A stretch of DNA of 64,000 nucleotides from Spirochaetia bacterium (GTDB lineage: Bacteria > Spirochaetota > Spirochaetia > Treponematales > Breznakiellaceae), in NCBI GenBank assembly GCA_025997595.1, contig BNUU01000006.1, positions 1 to 64,000 on the forward strand. The letters are read 5' to 3'. The translations under genes were made by a program, and so were the position numbers. Positions within the stretch are counted from its first letter, which is position 1. Each line of letters starts with the position of its first letter. Of this stretch, positions 30,871-38,910 are shown piece by piece. Below the pieces are notes generated by a model. It worked only from the letters and a program-made list of their open reading frames with translations, was not told where the DNA came from and searched no databases.

Positions 30871-31790
30871 TAGGGGCACCGCTTCAACGCTGAAAGCAGC
30901 CAGTCCCTGAACACCGCTCCGTTAATATCCACACACACCTTTGCGTTGGGCCTTTGTTTGAGATAGCCCTTCAGATCCACCACGGTTGTTCCCGCAGTCA
31001 GTGTTCCTGTGGTTTCCACCGCCACATAGGTCTCGGCGACTTCAAACATTTCCGGCCGCAGAAGATACGCGACGGCGCAGCTGTCATACATTTTAAGGCC
31101 CCTGTTGATATCACCGCTGCGGTAATGCTGCAGCAGTGCGTAGATCATTTCGCCGGTGCGGCCCATGGACTTAATCCTCGCCGCATCCTCCGGGTGCACC
31201 AGCGCCCTCCGGCCCACATCCAAAGGCGCCATCACAAGCGGCAGACCGCTCTCGAACACTATCCGCGCGGCCTCGGGATCACAGGCCATATTGAACTCCG
31301 ACATCACCCCCTTGTTACCCCGGGTAACGCTGCCGCCCATGAGGACAACCGCTTCAATCTTTTCCTTTACACCGGGGTACATCCGCAGAAGCAATGCAAT
31401 GTTGGTAAGGGGGCCGATGGGGACCAGGGTGATTTTTTCCGCGCTTTCATTAAGGGTTTTATAAATGGCGTTGACCGCGTGTTCCGTTAAAAGATTGCTC
31501 CGGTCCGGGTCCGGAAAATTGTAGCCGTCCATGCCGCTTGCGCCGTGGACATCCTCCGCATTCGTGGGGGCCGCCAGCAGGGGCCGGTCTGCGCCGCGGG
31601 CCACCGGGACAGCCTTGCCCCAAAAAGTCAGAAGTTTAAGGGCGTTATTGGTGGTCTTCTCCAGGCCGACATTCCCGGCAACGGTGCTTATCAGGCGGAT
31701 ATCCAGCTCCTCCGAAAAGAGGGCAATAGCGAGGGCTATGGCATCGTCAATCCCCGGATCAGTATCGATGATGATCGGCCGTTTTTTCAT
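30870..31790 (-). CDS. Inosine-uridine-type nucleoside hydrolase
   Basis: A 306-residue enzyme that splits ribonucleosides to base and ribose. IIIDTDPGIDDAIALAIAL is the hallmark Asp cluster for calcium and ribose. LVPIGPLTNIALLLRMYP and MGGSVTRGNKGVMSEFNMACDPEAA, read in parts, complete the family core. It looks intact, unlike the remnant at 13797. The ATG overlaps the YhcH stop by 4 bp. Which nucleosides it takes cannot be read. The neighbouring kinase at 37942 could use the ribose, which is inference. Confidence 0.93.
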   Translation of the reverse strand: MKKRPIIIDTDPGIDDAIALAIALFSEELDIRLISTVAGNVGLEKTTNNALKLLTFWGKAVPVARGADRPLLAAPTNAEDVHGASGMDGYNFPDPDRSNLLTEHAVNAIYKTLNESAEKITLVPIGPLTNIALLLRMYPGVKEKIEAVVLMGGSVTRGNKGVMSEFNMACDPEAARIVFESGLPLVMAPLDVGRRALVHPEDAARIKSMGRTGEMIYALLQHYRSGDINRGLKMYDSCAVAYLLRPEMFEVAETYVAVETTGTLTAGTTVVDLKGYLKQRPNAKVCVDINGAVFRDWLLSALKRCP

Positions 31791-32281
31791 GTCAGGGCGA
31801 CTTTAATTACCAGCTTACCGACCTGCGAAGGCTGTCCCGAAACAGCAAGGCTGGGTTTATGGGCGTCCTCCGGGAAAAGGATCGCCGCCGTCGGCCCTTT
31901 CAAAATAATCTGATGAACCGGCGCAGGGCTGCCTTCAAGAGGGGAACCTTCGGTTGAGGCCTCAAGAAAATCTATGTCCTTTTCAGGCGAATAGGGAACC
32001 GTTACTTTCAAAGCTTCCCGGTTACACACCAGGATCATTTCAGCGCCCTGTATAAGCATCTGAATATCCCCATACCGGCGATGGCTTTCATATTGGGCTT
32101 CCCCGGGCAGTTTGGTCTTATAGCTTGAACGAAGGGCATAGACCTTTGCCCCGTCTATTTCGAATTTCCCTTCCGGCAGATCCTTCCAGCTTTCCCCTTT
32201 CAGCCAGGCCAGGGCCTTTTCCCAGTTGGGGTTCATGAATTTTTCGGGAACAATCAAATCTTTATAAGAAGCGCAAACCAT
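31787..32281 (-). CDS. YhcH/YjgK/YiaL-family sugar-binding cupin protein
   Basis: A 164-residue protein of the YhcH family (beta-galactosidase beta subunit EbgC-like; some members are sialic-acid anomerases). ESHRRYGDIQMLIQGAE carries the conserved His and the metal/cupin strand, and FPEDAHKPSL the second His. Residues about 127-135 (EGSPLEGSP) include a palindrome-encoded extra stretch (AACCTTCGGTT). GAGGG precedes the ATG at 32281. It is the first gene behind a minus-strand promoter and lies back to back with the GntR gene, which suggests both sides answer to one sugar signal. Confidence 0.85.
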   Translation of the reverse strand: MVCASYKDLIVPEKFMNPNWEKALAWLKGESWKDLPEGKFEIDGAKVYALRSSYKTKLPGEAQYESHRRYGDIQMLIQGAEMILVCNREALKVTVPYSPEKDIDFLEASTEGSPLEGSPAPVHQIILKGPTAAILFPEDAHKPSLAVSGQPSQVGKLVIKVALT

Positions 32282-32312
32282 CTTTCCCTCTTTTTTACGG
32301 TATTTGATTGAT

Positions 32313-32341
32313 ATCCTAGCGCATCCTTTGTTTCCTGACAA
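32313..32341 (-). promoter_or_regulatory. Promoter of the YhcH-nucleoside hydrolase-MATE(-cas3) unit
   Basis: On the minus strand TTGTCA (32336-32341) and TAGGAT (32313-32318) are 17 bp apart, 5 of 6 and 4 of 6 matches. Confidence 0.55.
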
Positions 32342-32394
32342 GGATCAAAAAGATTCCGCAAATTTTTCTTGACAGGCGGGAAAAACCATGTGAT

Positions 32395-32413
32395 CCTATA
32401 CCTGTATGATAGG
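32395..32413. promoter_or_regulatory. Probable GntR operator
   Basis: The imperfect palindrome CCTATACCTGTATGATAGG has the core ATAC-CT-GTAT and outer CCT/AGG arms. It lies 21 bp after a TTGACA (32369-32374) and 33 bp before the GntR ATG, the usual position for FadR-type autoregulation. Confidence 0.55.
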
Positions 32414-32445
32414 TGGACAGTTGTTATGGCTGGCAAGAGGTTTTA

Positions 32446-33213
32446 ATGGACAAAATTGATTATACGGTGACTAAAACAAATCTCTATGAGCAGATTGCAG
32501 ACAGCCTGGAACGGGCCATCATGCGCTCCGAGTCAAAATTTGGGACCATAACCGGGCCGCAAAGCAGCGTCGAACCTTCGGTTCGCGGTTCTCCTCTTGC
32601 AAAACTGCCCTCCGAGCAGGAGCTTTCCAAACGTTTTAATGTCTCAAGGACCGTCATACGGGAAGCTCTCAAGGTGTTAAAGGAACGGGGGCTCATCCAG
32701 AGCCGTAATGGGGAAGGTTCCTACATTTCCAGGCCGAGTGCGGATACCATTTCCAGCGCTGTGAACCGTATTGTTCAGATGGATAATATCAGCAACGATA
32801 ATCTCCACAGCATGCGGCTTATTCTGGAAACCGCCGGCGCCCGACTTGCGGCGATTCAGGCAAAGCCGGTTGACCTTGAACATCTTGAATACATTCTGGA
32901 GAAAATGGCCGACGAAAATTTGCCCCTCGACGAACGCATCAATCTTGACGCGGAATTTCATATCACCATCGCCCGTGCAAGCGGAAATGAATTGGTCGGA
33001 ATGTTTGTCGATGTCATGACCATGCTGCTCAATGAATATATGGCCAAGGGGGTATTCGGTCTGCTGGGGATTAAGAAAACCTGCGTCCAGCACCGCCATA
33101 TTCTGGAAGCGATCCGGGGCGGGGATCCTGATCGGGCGGAGGCGGCCATTCGCGGTCATCTCAACGCGTCCAGGGAAAACGTGGTCAAATATGAACAAGC
33201 CGGGGTTTTGTAA
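32446..33213 (+). CDS. GntR-family regulator, FadR/FCD subfamily
   Basis: A 255-residue DNA-binding regulator. The winged HTH (LPSEQELSKRFNVSRTVIREALKVLKERGLI, read in parts) is at about 50-80. The FCD ligand domain (100-245) has the metal-type residues in DAEFHITIARAS and HRHILEAIRGGDPDRAEAAIRGHL. An extra stretch of about 23 residues before LPSEQ is encoded by the palindrome CGAACC-TTC-GGTTCG (32571-32585), so it looks inserted. AGAGG precedes the chosen ATG; an ATG 11 codons upstream lies in the operator and is less likely. It should control the TRAP cluster and the divergent unit in response to a sugar acid. Confidence 0.92.
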   Translation: MDKIDYTVTKTNLYEQIADSLERAIMRSESKFGTITGPQSSVEPSVRGSPLAKLPSEQELSKRFNVSRTVIREALKVLKERGLIQSRNGEGSYISRPSADTISSAVNRIVQMDNISNDNLHSMRLILETAGARLAAIQAKPVDLEHLEYILEKMADENLPLDERINLDAEFHITIARASGNELVGMFVDVMTMLLNEYMAKGVFGLLGIKKTCVQHRHILEAIRGGDPDRAEAAIRGHLNASRENVVKYEQAGVL

Positions 33214-33270
33214 ATTGGTATCCACGGCGCGTAAACGCCGGTAAAATATTTTATCTTTATGGAGGAGTTT

Positions 33271-34290
33271 ATGAAGAAAATTATCGTTGGAGTGGCGTTG
33301 TTTGCCGCTGCGGGTCTGCTCTTTGCGGGCGGAAAAAGTGATTCCCAGGGTTCTGCATCCCAAACGGCGAAACCGGTTGAACTTGTCTACAGTATGACTG
33401 CGGTTCCCACCGATGCCCATGCGGGGGCCATGATGGTATTCAAAGAAACCGTAGAACGGGTTTCCGGCGGGAACATCAAGGTACTCACCTATGATTCGGC
33501 TTCCCTGTTTAAACAGGAACAGGAAGTTTCGGCAGTAAAATCAGGCCAGGCGGATATTTCCGCAGTGGCGGCGTCCTGGCTTACCGACGGGTCCCCCTGG
33601 ATATCCATGTTCACCGCCGGTTATATCTTCCAGAGCTACGATCACATGACCAAGGTATTGAATGGCGATATCGGAAAACAAGCCTTTGAACGGATCGCAA
33701 AAGAGCAGGGAGTCAGGCCCCTGGGCGCAGAGTATCTGGGGACCCGGCAGATCAACCTGGTGGAAGACCGGGCCATTAAGACCCCGGCGGATCTTCGGGG
33801 CGTAAACCTGCGCATGCCCAATTCTGACTCATGGATTTTCCTTGGTAAATCAATGGGCGCCAATCCTACGCCTATTTCTTTCTCCGAACTTTACATGGCC
33901 CTCCAGACCAAAACCGTTGACGGGCAGGAAAACCCCCTGCCCACTGACAAGAATGCAAAGTTCTACGAAGTAACCAAGTCTATTACCATCACCAACCACC
34001 TGGTAGACAGCGTGTGGCCCGCCATTAATGAAGCAAAGTGGCAGTCCCTTACTGCCCAGCAGAAAGAATGGGTCCTGGAAGGGGTTCGGGCGGGGATCAA
34101 GTACTGCGACGAAACCAACCTCAAGGCCGAAGCGGAACTGATACAGTTCTTCAAGGATGCGGGGCTTAAGGTCTACGAAGCGGACCTTAATGCCTTTGCC
34201 ACCCATGTGCTGGATCAGTACCTCAAATCGGATTTTGCCAAGACCTGGGATATGGACGTATACAAGAAAGTCGTAGACGCGGCGAAGTAA
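33271..34290 (+). CDS. dctP: TRAP transporter substrate-binding protein, DctP family
   Basis: A 339-residue periplasmic receptor with a signal peptide ending around LLFAGG. The DctP/SiaP core has GVNLRMPNSDSWIFLGKSMGANPTPISFSELYMALQTKTVDGQENP, read in parts. The Arg in NLRMP is the carboxylate-binding residue of the family, so the ligand is an acid. GGAGG lies before the ATG at 33271. It is the first transport gene after gntR. A hairpin (34311-34338) after its stop may protect its mRNA and give more receptor than membrane subunits. Confidence 0.93.
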   Translation: MKKIIVGVALFAAAGLLFAGGKSDSQGSASQTAKPVELVYSMTAVPTDAHAGAMMVFKETVERVSGGNIKVLTYDSASLFKQEQEVSAVKSGQADISAVAASWLTDGSPWISMFTAGYIFQSYDHMTKVLNGDIGKQAFERIAKEQGVRPLGAEYLGTRQINLVEDRAIKTPADLRGVNLRMPNSDSWIFLGKSMGANPTPISFSELYMALQTKTVDGQENPLPTDKNAKFYEVTKSITITNHLVDSVWPAINEAKWQSLTAQQKEWVLEGVRAGIKYCDETNLKAEAELIQFFKDAGLKVYEADLNAFATHVLDQYLKSDFAKTWDMDVYKKVVDAAK

Positions 34291-34310
34291 ATTGTCCTTT
34301 TAATCCTAAT

Positions 34311-34338
34311 CGGGGACGCTGAAAACTCATCGTCCCCG
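34311..34338 (+). promoter_or_regulatory. Intercistronic hairpin between dctP and dctQ
   Basis: CGGGGACG (34311-34318) pairs with CGTCCCCG (34331-34338) over a 12-base loop, followed by a T-rich but interrupted tract. It could be a partial terminator or an mRNA 3'-end protector. Confidence 0.6.
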
Positions 34339-34373
34339 GTTTAAGGTTTGTTGTTTTCTTATAGGGAGAATCC

Positions 34374-34940
34374 ATGAAAAGAATTCTGTTGTTTATCAGG
34401 GATATTATTGAAATTTATACCCCGGTTGTTTCATTTGTTGTTATGTTTTTAACTTTTATCCTGCAGGTATTTTCACGGTATGTTCTCCGCAACCCCATAG
34501 TCTGGTCCATGGAAATTATTGTTATCGGCTTCGTTTGGACCGTAATCTTCGGCGCCTGCTATACCATGCGGCGGAGATCCCATGTAAAATTCACCATGAT
34601 CTATGACCGTCTCTCTCCCCGCCCGGCGGCGCTTATCCGGATGCTGGGGAATTTAATTATAGCAGGAACCTTCCTGAGTCTTGTTTATGCGTCTTATAAA
34701 TATTCCTTCTTTATCGGATTTCAAAAGACCGCTGTTTTCAGAGTATCCTATACCCTGGTTTTTCTGCCCTTTGTATATTTTCTCTTATCCATTACCGGAT
34801 ATACCATCATGGAAATAATAGAAGATATCAAAATAATTAAGGGGACGCTCCCCGACAGTGTGGATCACAAAACAGCGATGACTGCCGCCGTACAGGCGGA
34901 TTCTTCAGATCAAAGTTCCCCCCGGGAGGTGCAAAAATGA
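34374..34940 (+). CDS. dctQ: TRAP transporter small membrane subunit, DctQ family
   Basis: A 188-residue protein with four hydrophobic helices. VFSRYVLRNPIVWSMEI is the family motif after helix 1, and FGACYTMRRRSHVKFTM follows helix 2. A GGGAG site precedes the ATG. Its last codons overlap dctM by 4 bp. It pairs with DctM to form the membrane part of a sodium-coupled acid importer. The charged C-terminal tail of about 30 residues is variable in the family. Confidence 0.92.
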   Translation: MKRILLFIRDIIEIYTPVVSFVVMFLTFILQVFSRYVLRNPIVWSMEIIVIGFVWTVIFGACYTMRRRSHVKFTMIYDRLSPRPAALIRMLGNLIIAGTFLSLVYASYKYSFFIGFQKTAVFRVSYTLVFLPFVYFLLSITGYTIMEIIEDIKIIKGTLPDSVDHKTAMTAAVQADSSDQSSPREVQK

Positions 34941-36226
34941 GTTTAGCCCTGATAGTATGTCTGGCGATCTTTGTGCTGATCTTTATTTTAAGAATGCCCA
35001 TCGCCCTGGGAATGATCTCCGCAGCAACCGCATACCTGCTTATAAAAGGTGCGGACCTGAGCCTGGTGACGAACCAGATAATAAATACCTACTATACCAA
35101 TTATGTGATCATCGCGGTGCCCCTCTTCATCTTTACCGCCAATGTGATGAACACCGGAAAAGTTACCGACATGATCTACTCCTTTGCCCACGCCCTCTGC
35201 GGCAGGATGCGGGGAGCCCTGGGTCATGTCAACATCCTGGGCTCCCTCATTTTTGCGGGGATGACCGGTTCCGCCATTGCCGACGCCGCCGGGCTCGGCA
35301 AAATCGAGATCGAAGCCATGACCGATGCGGGATATGAACCGGCCTTTGCCTGCTCCCTTACTTCATCGTCGGCGACCCTGGGACCAACCTTTCCCCCCAG
35401 TATCCCCCTGGTCATCTACGCCATGCTTTCGGGGACTTCCGTGGGCGCCCTGTTCCTTGGGGGAATGATCCCCGCCATAGTCCTGTCCATCGCGCTGATG
35501 ATCTATGTGGCGATTATTGCCAAAAAACGAAATTATCCCCGGGGAGAAAAAATTCAAATCCGGACTTTTCTGGCGTCAACCTTTAAATCCCTGCCTGCCC
35601 TTTTAACCCCGGTAATACTTCTTGTGGGAATTTATACCGGCGTCATGACCCCCACCGAAGCCGGGGCCGTCGCGGGATTTTACGCGGTGCTGATTTCGGT
35701 TATCGCCTACCATGGCTTTGGCCCCAAGGACTTCTTCAAGGTGGTGATAGATTCCATCAAAGATATAGGCGCCACCAGTATCATGATCGGAGCCGCGGCG
35801 ATTATTTCTTATATCGTTGCCCGTGAGCAGGTTGCGTCGAATCTGGGCGCCTGGATCATCTCCATCTCGGAAAGTAAATACTTCTTCCTCTTCCTGACCA
35901 ATGTGGTGATCCTTGTCCTGGGTATGTTTATTGATACTTCCACCATCCAGTTGATTTTTATTCCCATCCTGATTCCGGTGGCCAAAGCCATGGGCATAGA
36001 CCTGATCCATTTCGGCGTGGTGGTTACCTTTAACATGATGATCGGCCTCTGCACGCCCCCCTTCGGGATGCTGCTCTTTATTACCTCCGGCATTTCCGGG
36101 ACGCCCCTCAAGGATATCATCCGGGAAATTATGCCCCAGCTGGTGGTCATGCTCATTGTTTTAATTATTTTAACCTATCTGCCCCAAACAGTATTATTTA
36201 TTCCGAAATTATTAGGCATGATGTAA
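34937..36226 (+). CDS. dctM: TRAP transporter large membrane subunit, DctM family
   Basis: A 429-residue protein with about twelve hydrophobic segments that carries the sodium and substrate path. Family motifs include IAVPLFIFTANVMNTGKV, GSLIFAGMTGSAIADAAGLGKIE, read in parts, SSSATLGPTFPPSIPLVIY and GVYTGVMTPTEAGAVAGFY-like sequence. FGVVVTFNMMIGLCTPPFG near the end is also typical. The start overlaps dctQ (ATGA). It is the third component of one complete TRAP system. Confidence 0.94.
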   Translation: MSLALIVCLAIFVLIFILRMPIALGMISAATAYLLIKGADLSLVTNQIINTYYTNYVIIAVPLFIFTANVMNTGKVTDMIYSFAHALCGRMRGALGHVNILGSLIFAGMTGSAIADAAGLGKIEIEAMTDAGYEPAFACSLTSSSATLGPTFPPSIPLVIYAMLSGTSVGALFLGGMIPAIVLSIALMIYVAIIAKKRNYPRGEKIQIRTFLASTFKSLPALLTPVILLVGIYTGVMTPTEAGAVAGFYAVLISVIAYHGFGPKDFFKVVIDSIKDIGATSIMIGAAAIISYIVAREQVASNLGAWIISISESKYFFLFLTNVVILVLGMFIDTSTIQLIFIPILIPVAKAMGIDLIHFGVVVTFNMMIGLCTPPFGMLLFITSGISGTPLKDIIREIMPQLVVMLIVLIILTYLPQTVLFIPKLLGMM

Positions 36227-36237
36227 GGAGTGTCAAA

Positions 36238-37155
36238 ATGGCAAAAGATTTTTCAGGCTGCTGGCCTACGATGATCACCCCCTTTACCGATGACAACAAA
36301 ATCGATTTTAAGGCGGTGAAGGGTTTAACCGAATGGTATATTGCGAAGGGCTGCGACGGCATCTTTGCGGTATGCCAGTCCAGCGAAATGTTTTTTCTGT
36401 CAGAGCAGGAAAAGATCGATCTCGCCAAAGCGGTAAAGGACGCCGCCGCCGGGAAGGTCAAGGTGATCGCATCGGGACATACCGCCGACGATAAGTCGAA
36501 ACAGATTGAGGAGCTGGGGCGCATGGCGGAAACCGGCGTTGACGCGGTGGTCCTGGTGAGTAACCGTTTCGCAAAACAGGATGAAGGGGAAGAGGTATTT
36601 GAAAAAAACTTTAACGATATTCTGCGGCAGCTTCCCAATGTTACCTTCGGTCTGTATGAATGTCCCTATCCGTACCTCAGACTTTTAACGACACCTTTCC
36701 TCTCTGACTGTGCAAAAACAGGAAAACTGGTTTTCCTCAAGGACGTAAGCTGCGCCAATGCAATACAGGAAGAACGTATCGCCGCAGTTGCCGGGACAAA
36801 GATATCATTGTTCAACGCCAATACCGCAACCCTGCTTGATTCTTTGATCGCCGGTTATGACGGGTTTAACGGGGTCATGGCCAACTTCCATATTGATATC
36901 TACAAATGGATGTACACCCATTTTAAGGCCGAGCCGGAACTTGCCCGGGAAGTCAGCGATTTCCTCACCGTTGCGGCGGTCAGCGAAGCCCGGGCCTATC
37001 CGGTCAATGCCAAGTATCATCAGAATACTGCGGATGTACCCATGAGCCTGCATACCCGCAGCAAAGATAAGGGCATACTGAACGAGAATGCCCGCCGCGA
37101 AATTGACAGCCTTATCCGCATGGAAAAGGCAATGAGGAAAAAATTGGGATTATGA
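36238..37155 (+). CDS. DapA/NanA-family aldolase (dihydrodipicolinate synthase superfamily)
   Basis: A 305-residue TIM-barrel class I lyase. The Schiff-base Lys is in LVFLKDVSC near residue 162 and the catalytic Tyr in FGLYECPYPY near 138. The phosphate/carboxylate loop that is GTTGE in DapA is here VCQSSEMF, so lysine synthesis is unlikely. A pyruvate-releasing sugar-acid or sialic-acid-like lyase fits better with the TRAP and YhcH genes, as an inference. GGAG precedes the ATG by 8 bases, and the stop overlaps the next ATG by 4 bp. Confidence 0.88.
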   Translation: MAKDFSGCWPTMITPFTDDNKIDFKAVKGLTEWYIAKGCDGIFAVCQSSEMFFLSEQEKIDLAKAVKDAAAGKVKVIASGHTADDKSKQIEELGRMAETGVDAVVLVSNRFAKQDEGEEVFEKNFNDILRQLPNVTFGLYECPYPYLRLLTTPFLSDCAKTGKLVFLKDVSCANAIQEERIAAVAGTKISLFNANTATLLDSLIAGYDGFNGVMANFHIDIYKWMYTHFKAEPELAREVSDFLTVAAVSEARAYPVNAKYHQNTADVPMSLHTRSKDKGILNENARREIDSLIRMEKAMRKKLGL

Positions 37156-37934
37156 AAAACTACGGCAGCGAATGGAAACGCAGGTTACGGGCCGGAGAAT
37201 TCCTTCATGGGGGACATATATTCCTTCCCAATCCTGCCATGGCCGAGGCCATGATCTGTTTCGGTTATGAATATCTCTGGATCGATGGGGAACACGGAAG
37301 CTTCGATAAAGAACAAATTCTTGCCCATATCACCGCAGTAAACGGCGCCGGAGCGGGAGCCTTTGTGCGGGTAACTTCGGGGGACCCTGGGGTGATCAAA
37401 CCGGTGCTTGAAATGGGTCCCGACGGCATTATCATACCCATGGTAAACAGCGCCGCGGAAGCGGAAAAGATCATCTCGGCCTGTACCTATCCGCCCAGGG
37501 GTACGAGAGGTTTCGGTCCCCGCCGGGCAAACCGCTACGGGGTCATAAGCGACCGGGAATATCTTGATACCATTGACGATGCATTGGTTAAAATCATCCA
37601 GATAGAACACAAGGACGCTGCGGATCATATCGATGAGATCCTGGAGGTAAAGGGAATAGACGGGGTGGTAATCGGCCCCTATGATCTTTCGGGCTCCATG
37701 GATCTTTTGGGACAACTGCAGCATCCCGACGTTCAGGCCAAATGTGAAAAAGTCGTCACCCGCTGTAAAGCCCACAAAATACCCTGCGGGCCTTCCATAG
37801 GGCCGGCAAACCAGGAGTATATTCAGTATTGGCTCGATCTAAAAACAGAATTCCTGTTTTGCGGCGATGATCTTACTTTTGTCAAAATGGGAACCGAGTC
37901 CGCCATTACGAAAATTAAGGGGTTAAGAAAATAA
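37152..37934 (+). CDS. HpcH/HpaI-family class II aldolase
   Basis: A 260-residue metal-dependent aldolase of the 2-keto-3-deoxy-glucarate/HpaI group, which splits 2-keto acids to pyruvate plus an aldehyde. WIDGEHGSFDKEQI carries the catalytic His, GPDGIIIPMVNSAAEAEKI the metal-binding Glu region and YPPRGTRGFGPRRANRYG the conserved Arg/Gly loop. IEHKDAADHIDEIL and DGVVIGPYDLSGSMDL are typical. It overlaps the lyase gene by 4 bp. Having two aldolase types side by side suggests two cleavage steps or two substrates. Confidence 0.92.
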   Translation: MKNYGSEWKRRLRAGEFLHGGHIFLPNPAMAEAMICFGYEYLWIDGEHGSFDKEQILAHITAVNGAGAGAFVRVTSGDPGVIKPVLEMGPDGIIIPMVNSAAEAEKIISACTYPPRGTRGFGPRRANRYGVISDREYLDTIDDALVKIIQIEHKDAADHIDEILEVKGIDGVVIGPYDLSGSMDLLGQLQHPDVQAKCEKVVTRCKAHKIPCGPSIGPANQEYIQYWLDLKTEFLFCGDDLTFVKMGTESAITKIKGLRK

Positions 37935-37941
37935 GGGAATT

Positions 37942-38826
37942 ATGAAGATTCTTGTGTTCGGTTCTTTAAACATCGATCTGATTTTTTCTGTTGATCATAT
38001 CGTGCGTCCCGGTGAAACCATCAGCTCAAGCGCACTGGAAAGGAGCGCCGGGGGCAAGGGGGCCAACCAGGCGGCAAGCCTTGCAAAGGCAGGGATGGAT
38101 GTGTACATGGCGGGGAAGATCGGCAGCGATGGAAAATTTCTCCTGGAGCTTTTGGAATCCTATGGGGTACATACGGATCATGTCGCCCAATACGAGGGGG
38201 CCACCGGGCAGGCTTTGATTCAGCTTGATAAAAATCGGCAGAACGCCATTGTACTTTTTTCCGGGGGGAACGCCCGTATCACGGATGACGAAATAAACGG
38301 CGCCCTGTCACAATTTGGTTCCGGTGATATCGTAGTGTTACAAAACGAAATAAACCGCACCGCAGAGGTTATGCGGTGTGCAAAAAAACGGGGCCTCAAA
38401 ATTTACCTGAACCCATCGCCATACGATGAAGGAATCGCCAAACTGCCCCTGAATTTGGCGGACGCCTTTTTTGTCAACGAAATTGAGGGAGCCGCCCTGG
38501 CGGATCTGCCGCCGGAAACAGCCTTTCCCACAATCCGGGAAAGGCTGGTCAAAAAATTCCCCCATGTTGAAATTATCTTAACAGCAGGGAAGGACGGCGC
38601 TTTTTACGGTTTCAACGCAGTACGGGAAAAGGGAAACATCATCGACCTGCCCGTTGCGGACACCACCGCCGCAGGGGATACCTTTACCGGTTACTTCATC
38701 GCCGCCCGTGCCCGGGACTTACCCATACAGGAAGCGCTGACAATCGCCTGCAAAGCCGCTTCCATCGCGGTCTCCCGGAAGGGGGCCATGGCGTCCATTC
38801 CATTCGCAGAAGAAGTATTCGATTAA
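37942..38826 (+). CDS. PfkB-family sugar kinase (ribokinase-like)
   Basis: A 294-residue kinase. The N-terminal signature GGKGANQAASLAKAG and the C-terminal DTTAAGDTFTGYF with the catalytic Asp are both complete. GSLNIDLIF opens the fold. Ribokinase is the closest type by eye (IDLPVADTTAAGD), but 2-keto-3-deoxygluconate and related kinases share the motifs. It could phosphorylate ribose from the nucleoside hydrolase or a sugar acid from this cluster. GGGAAT lies 5 bases before the ATG, 7 bp after the aldolase. Confidence 0.9.
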   Translation: MKILVFGSLNIDLIFSVDHIVRPGETISSSALERSAGGKGANQAASLAKAGMDVYMAGKIGSDGKFLLELLESYGVHTDHVAQYEGATGQALIQLDKNRQNAIVLFSGGNARITDDEINGALSQFGSGDIVVLQNEINRTAEVMRCAKKRGLKIYLNPSPYDEGIAKLPLNLADAFFVNEIEGAALADLPPETAFPTIRERLVKKFPHVEIILTAGKDGAFYGFNAVREKGNIIDLPVADTTAAGDTFTGYFIAARARDLPIQEALTIACKAASIAVSRKGAMASIPFAEEVFD

Positions 38827-38910
38827 AGAGTCAGATGGCACTGCGGGGGTTATACAAATCCTGCTTTATGTTTATAATACAAAATATCGTTTTATTTTTT
38901 AGGAGGAACT

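Noticed and set aside
36238..37155. dapA for lysine synthesis
   Set aside because: The GTTGE-type substrate loop of DapA is missing and the gene is inside a TRAP/sugar-acid cluster, so a different pyruvate lyase is more likely.
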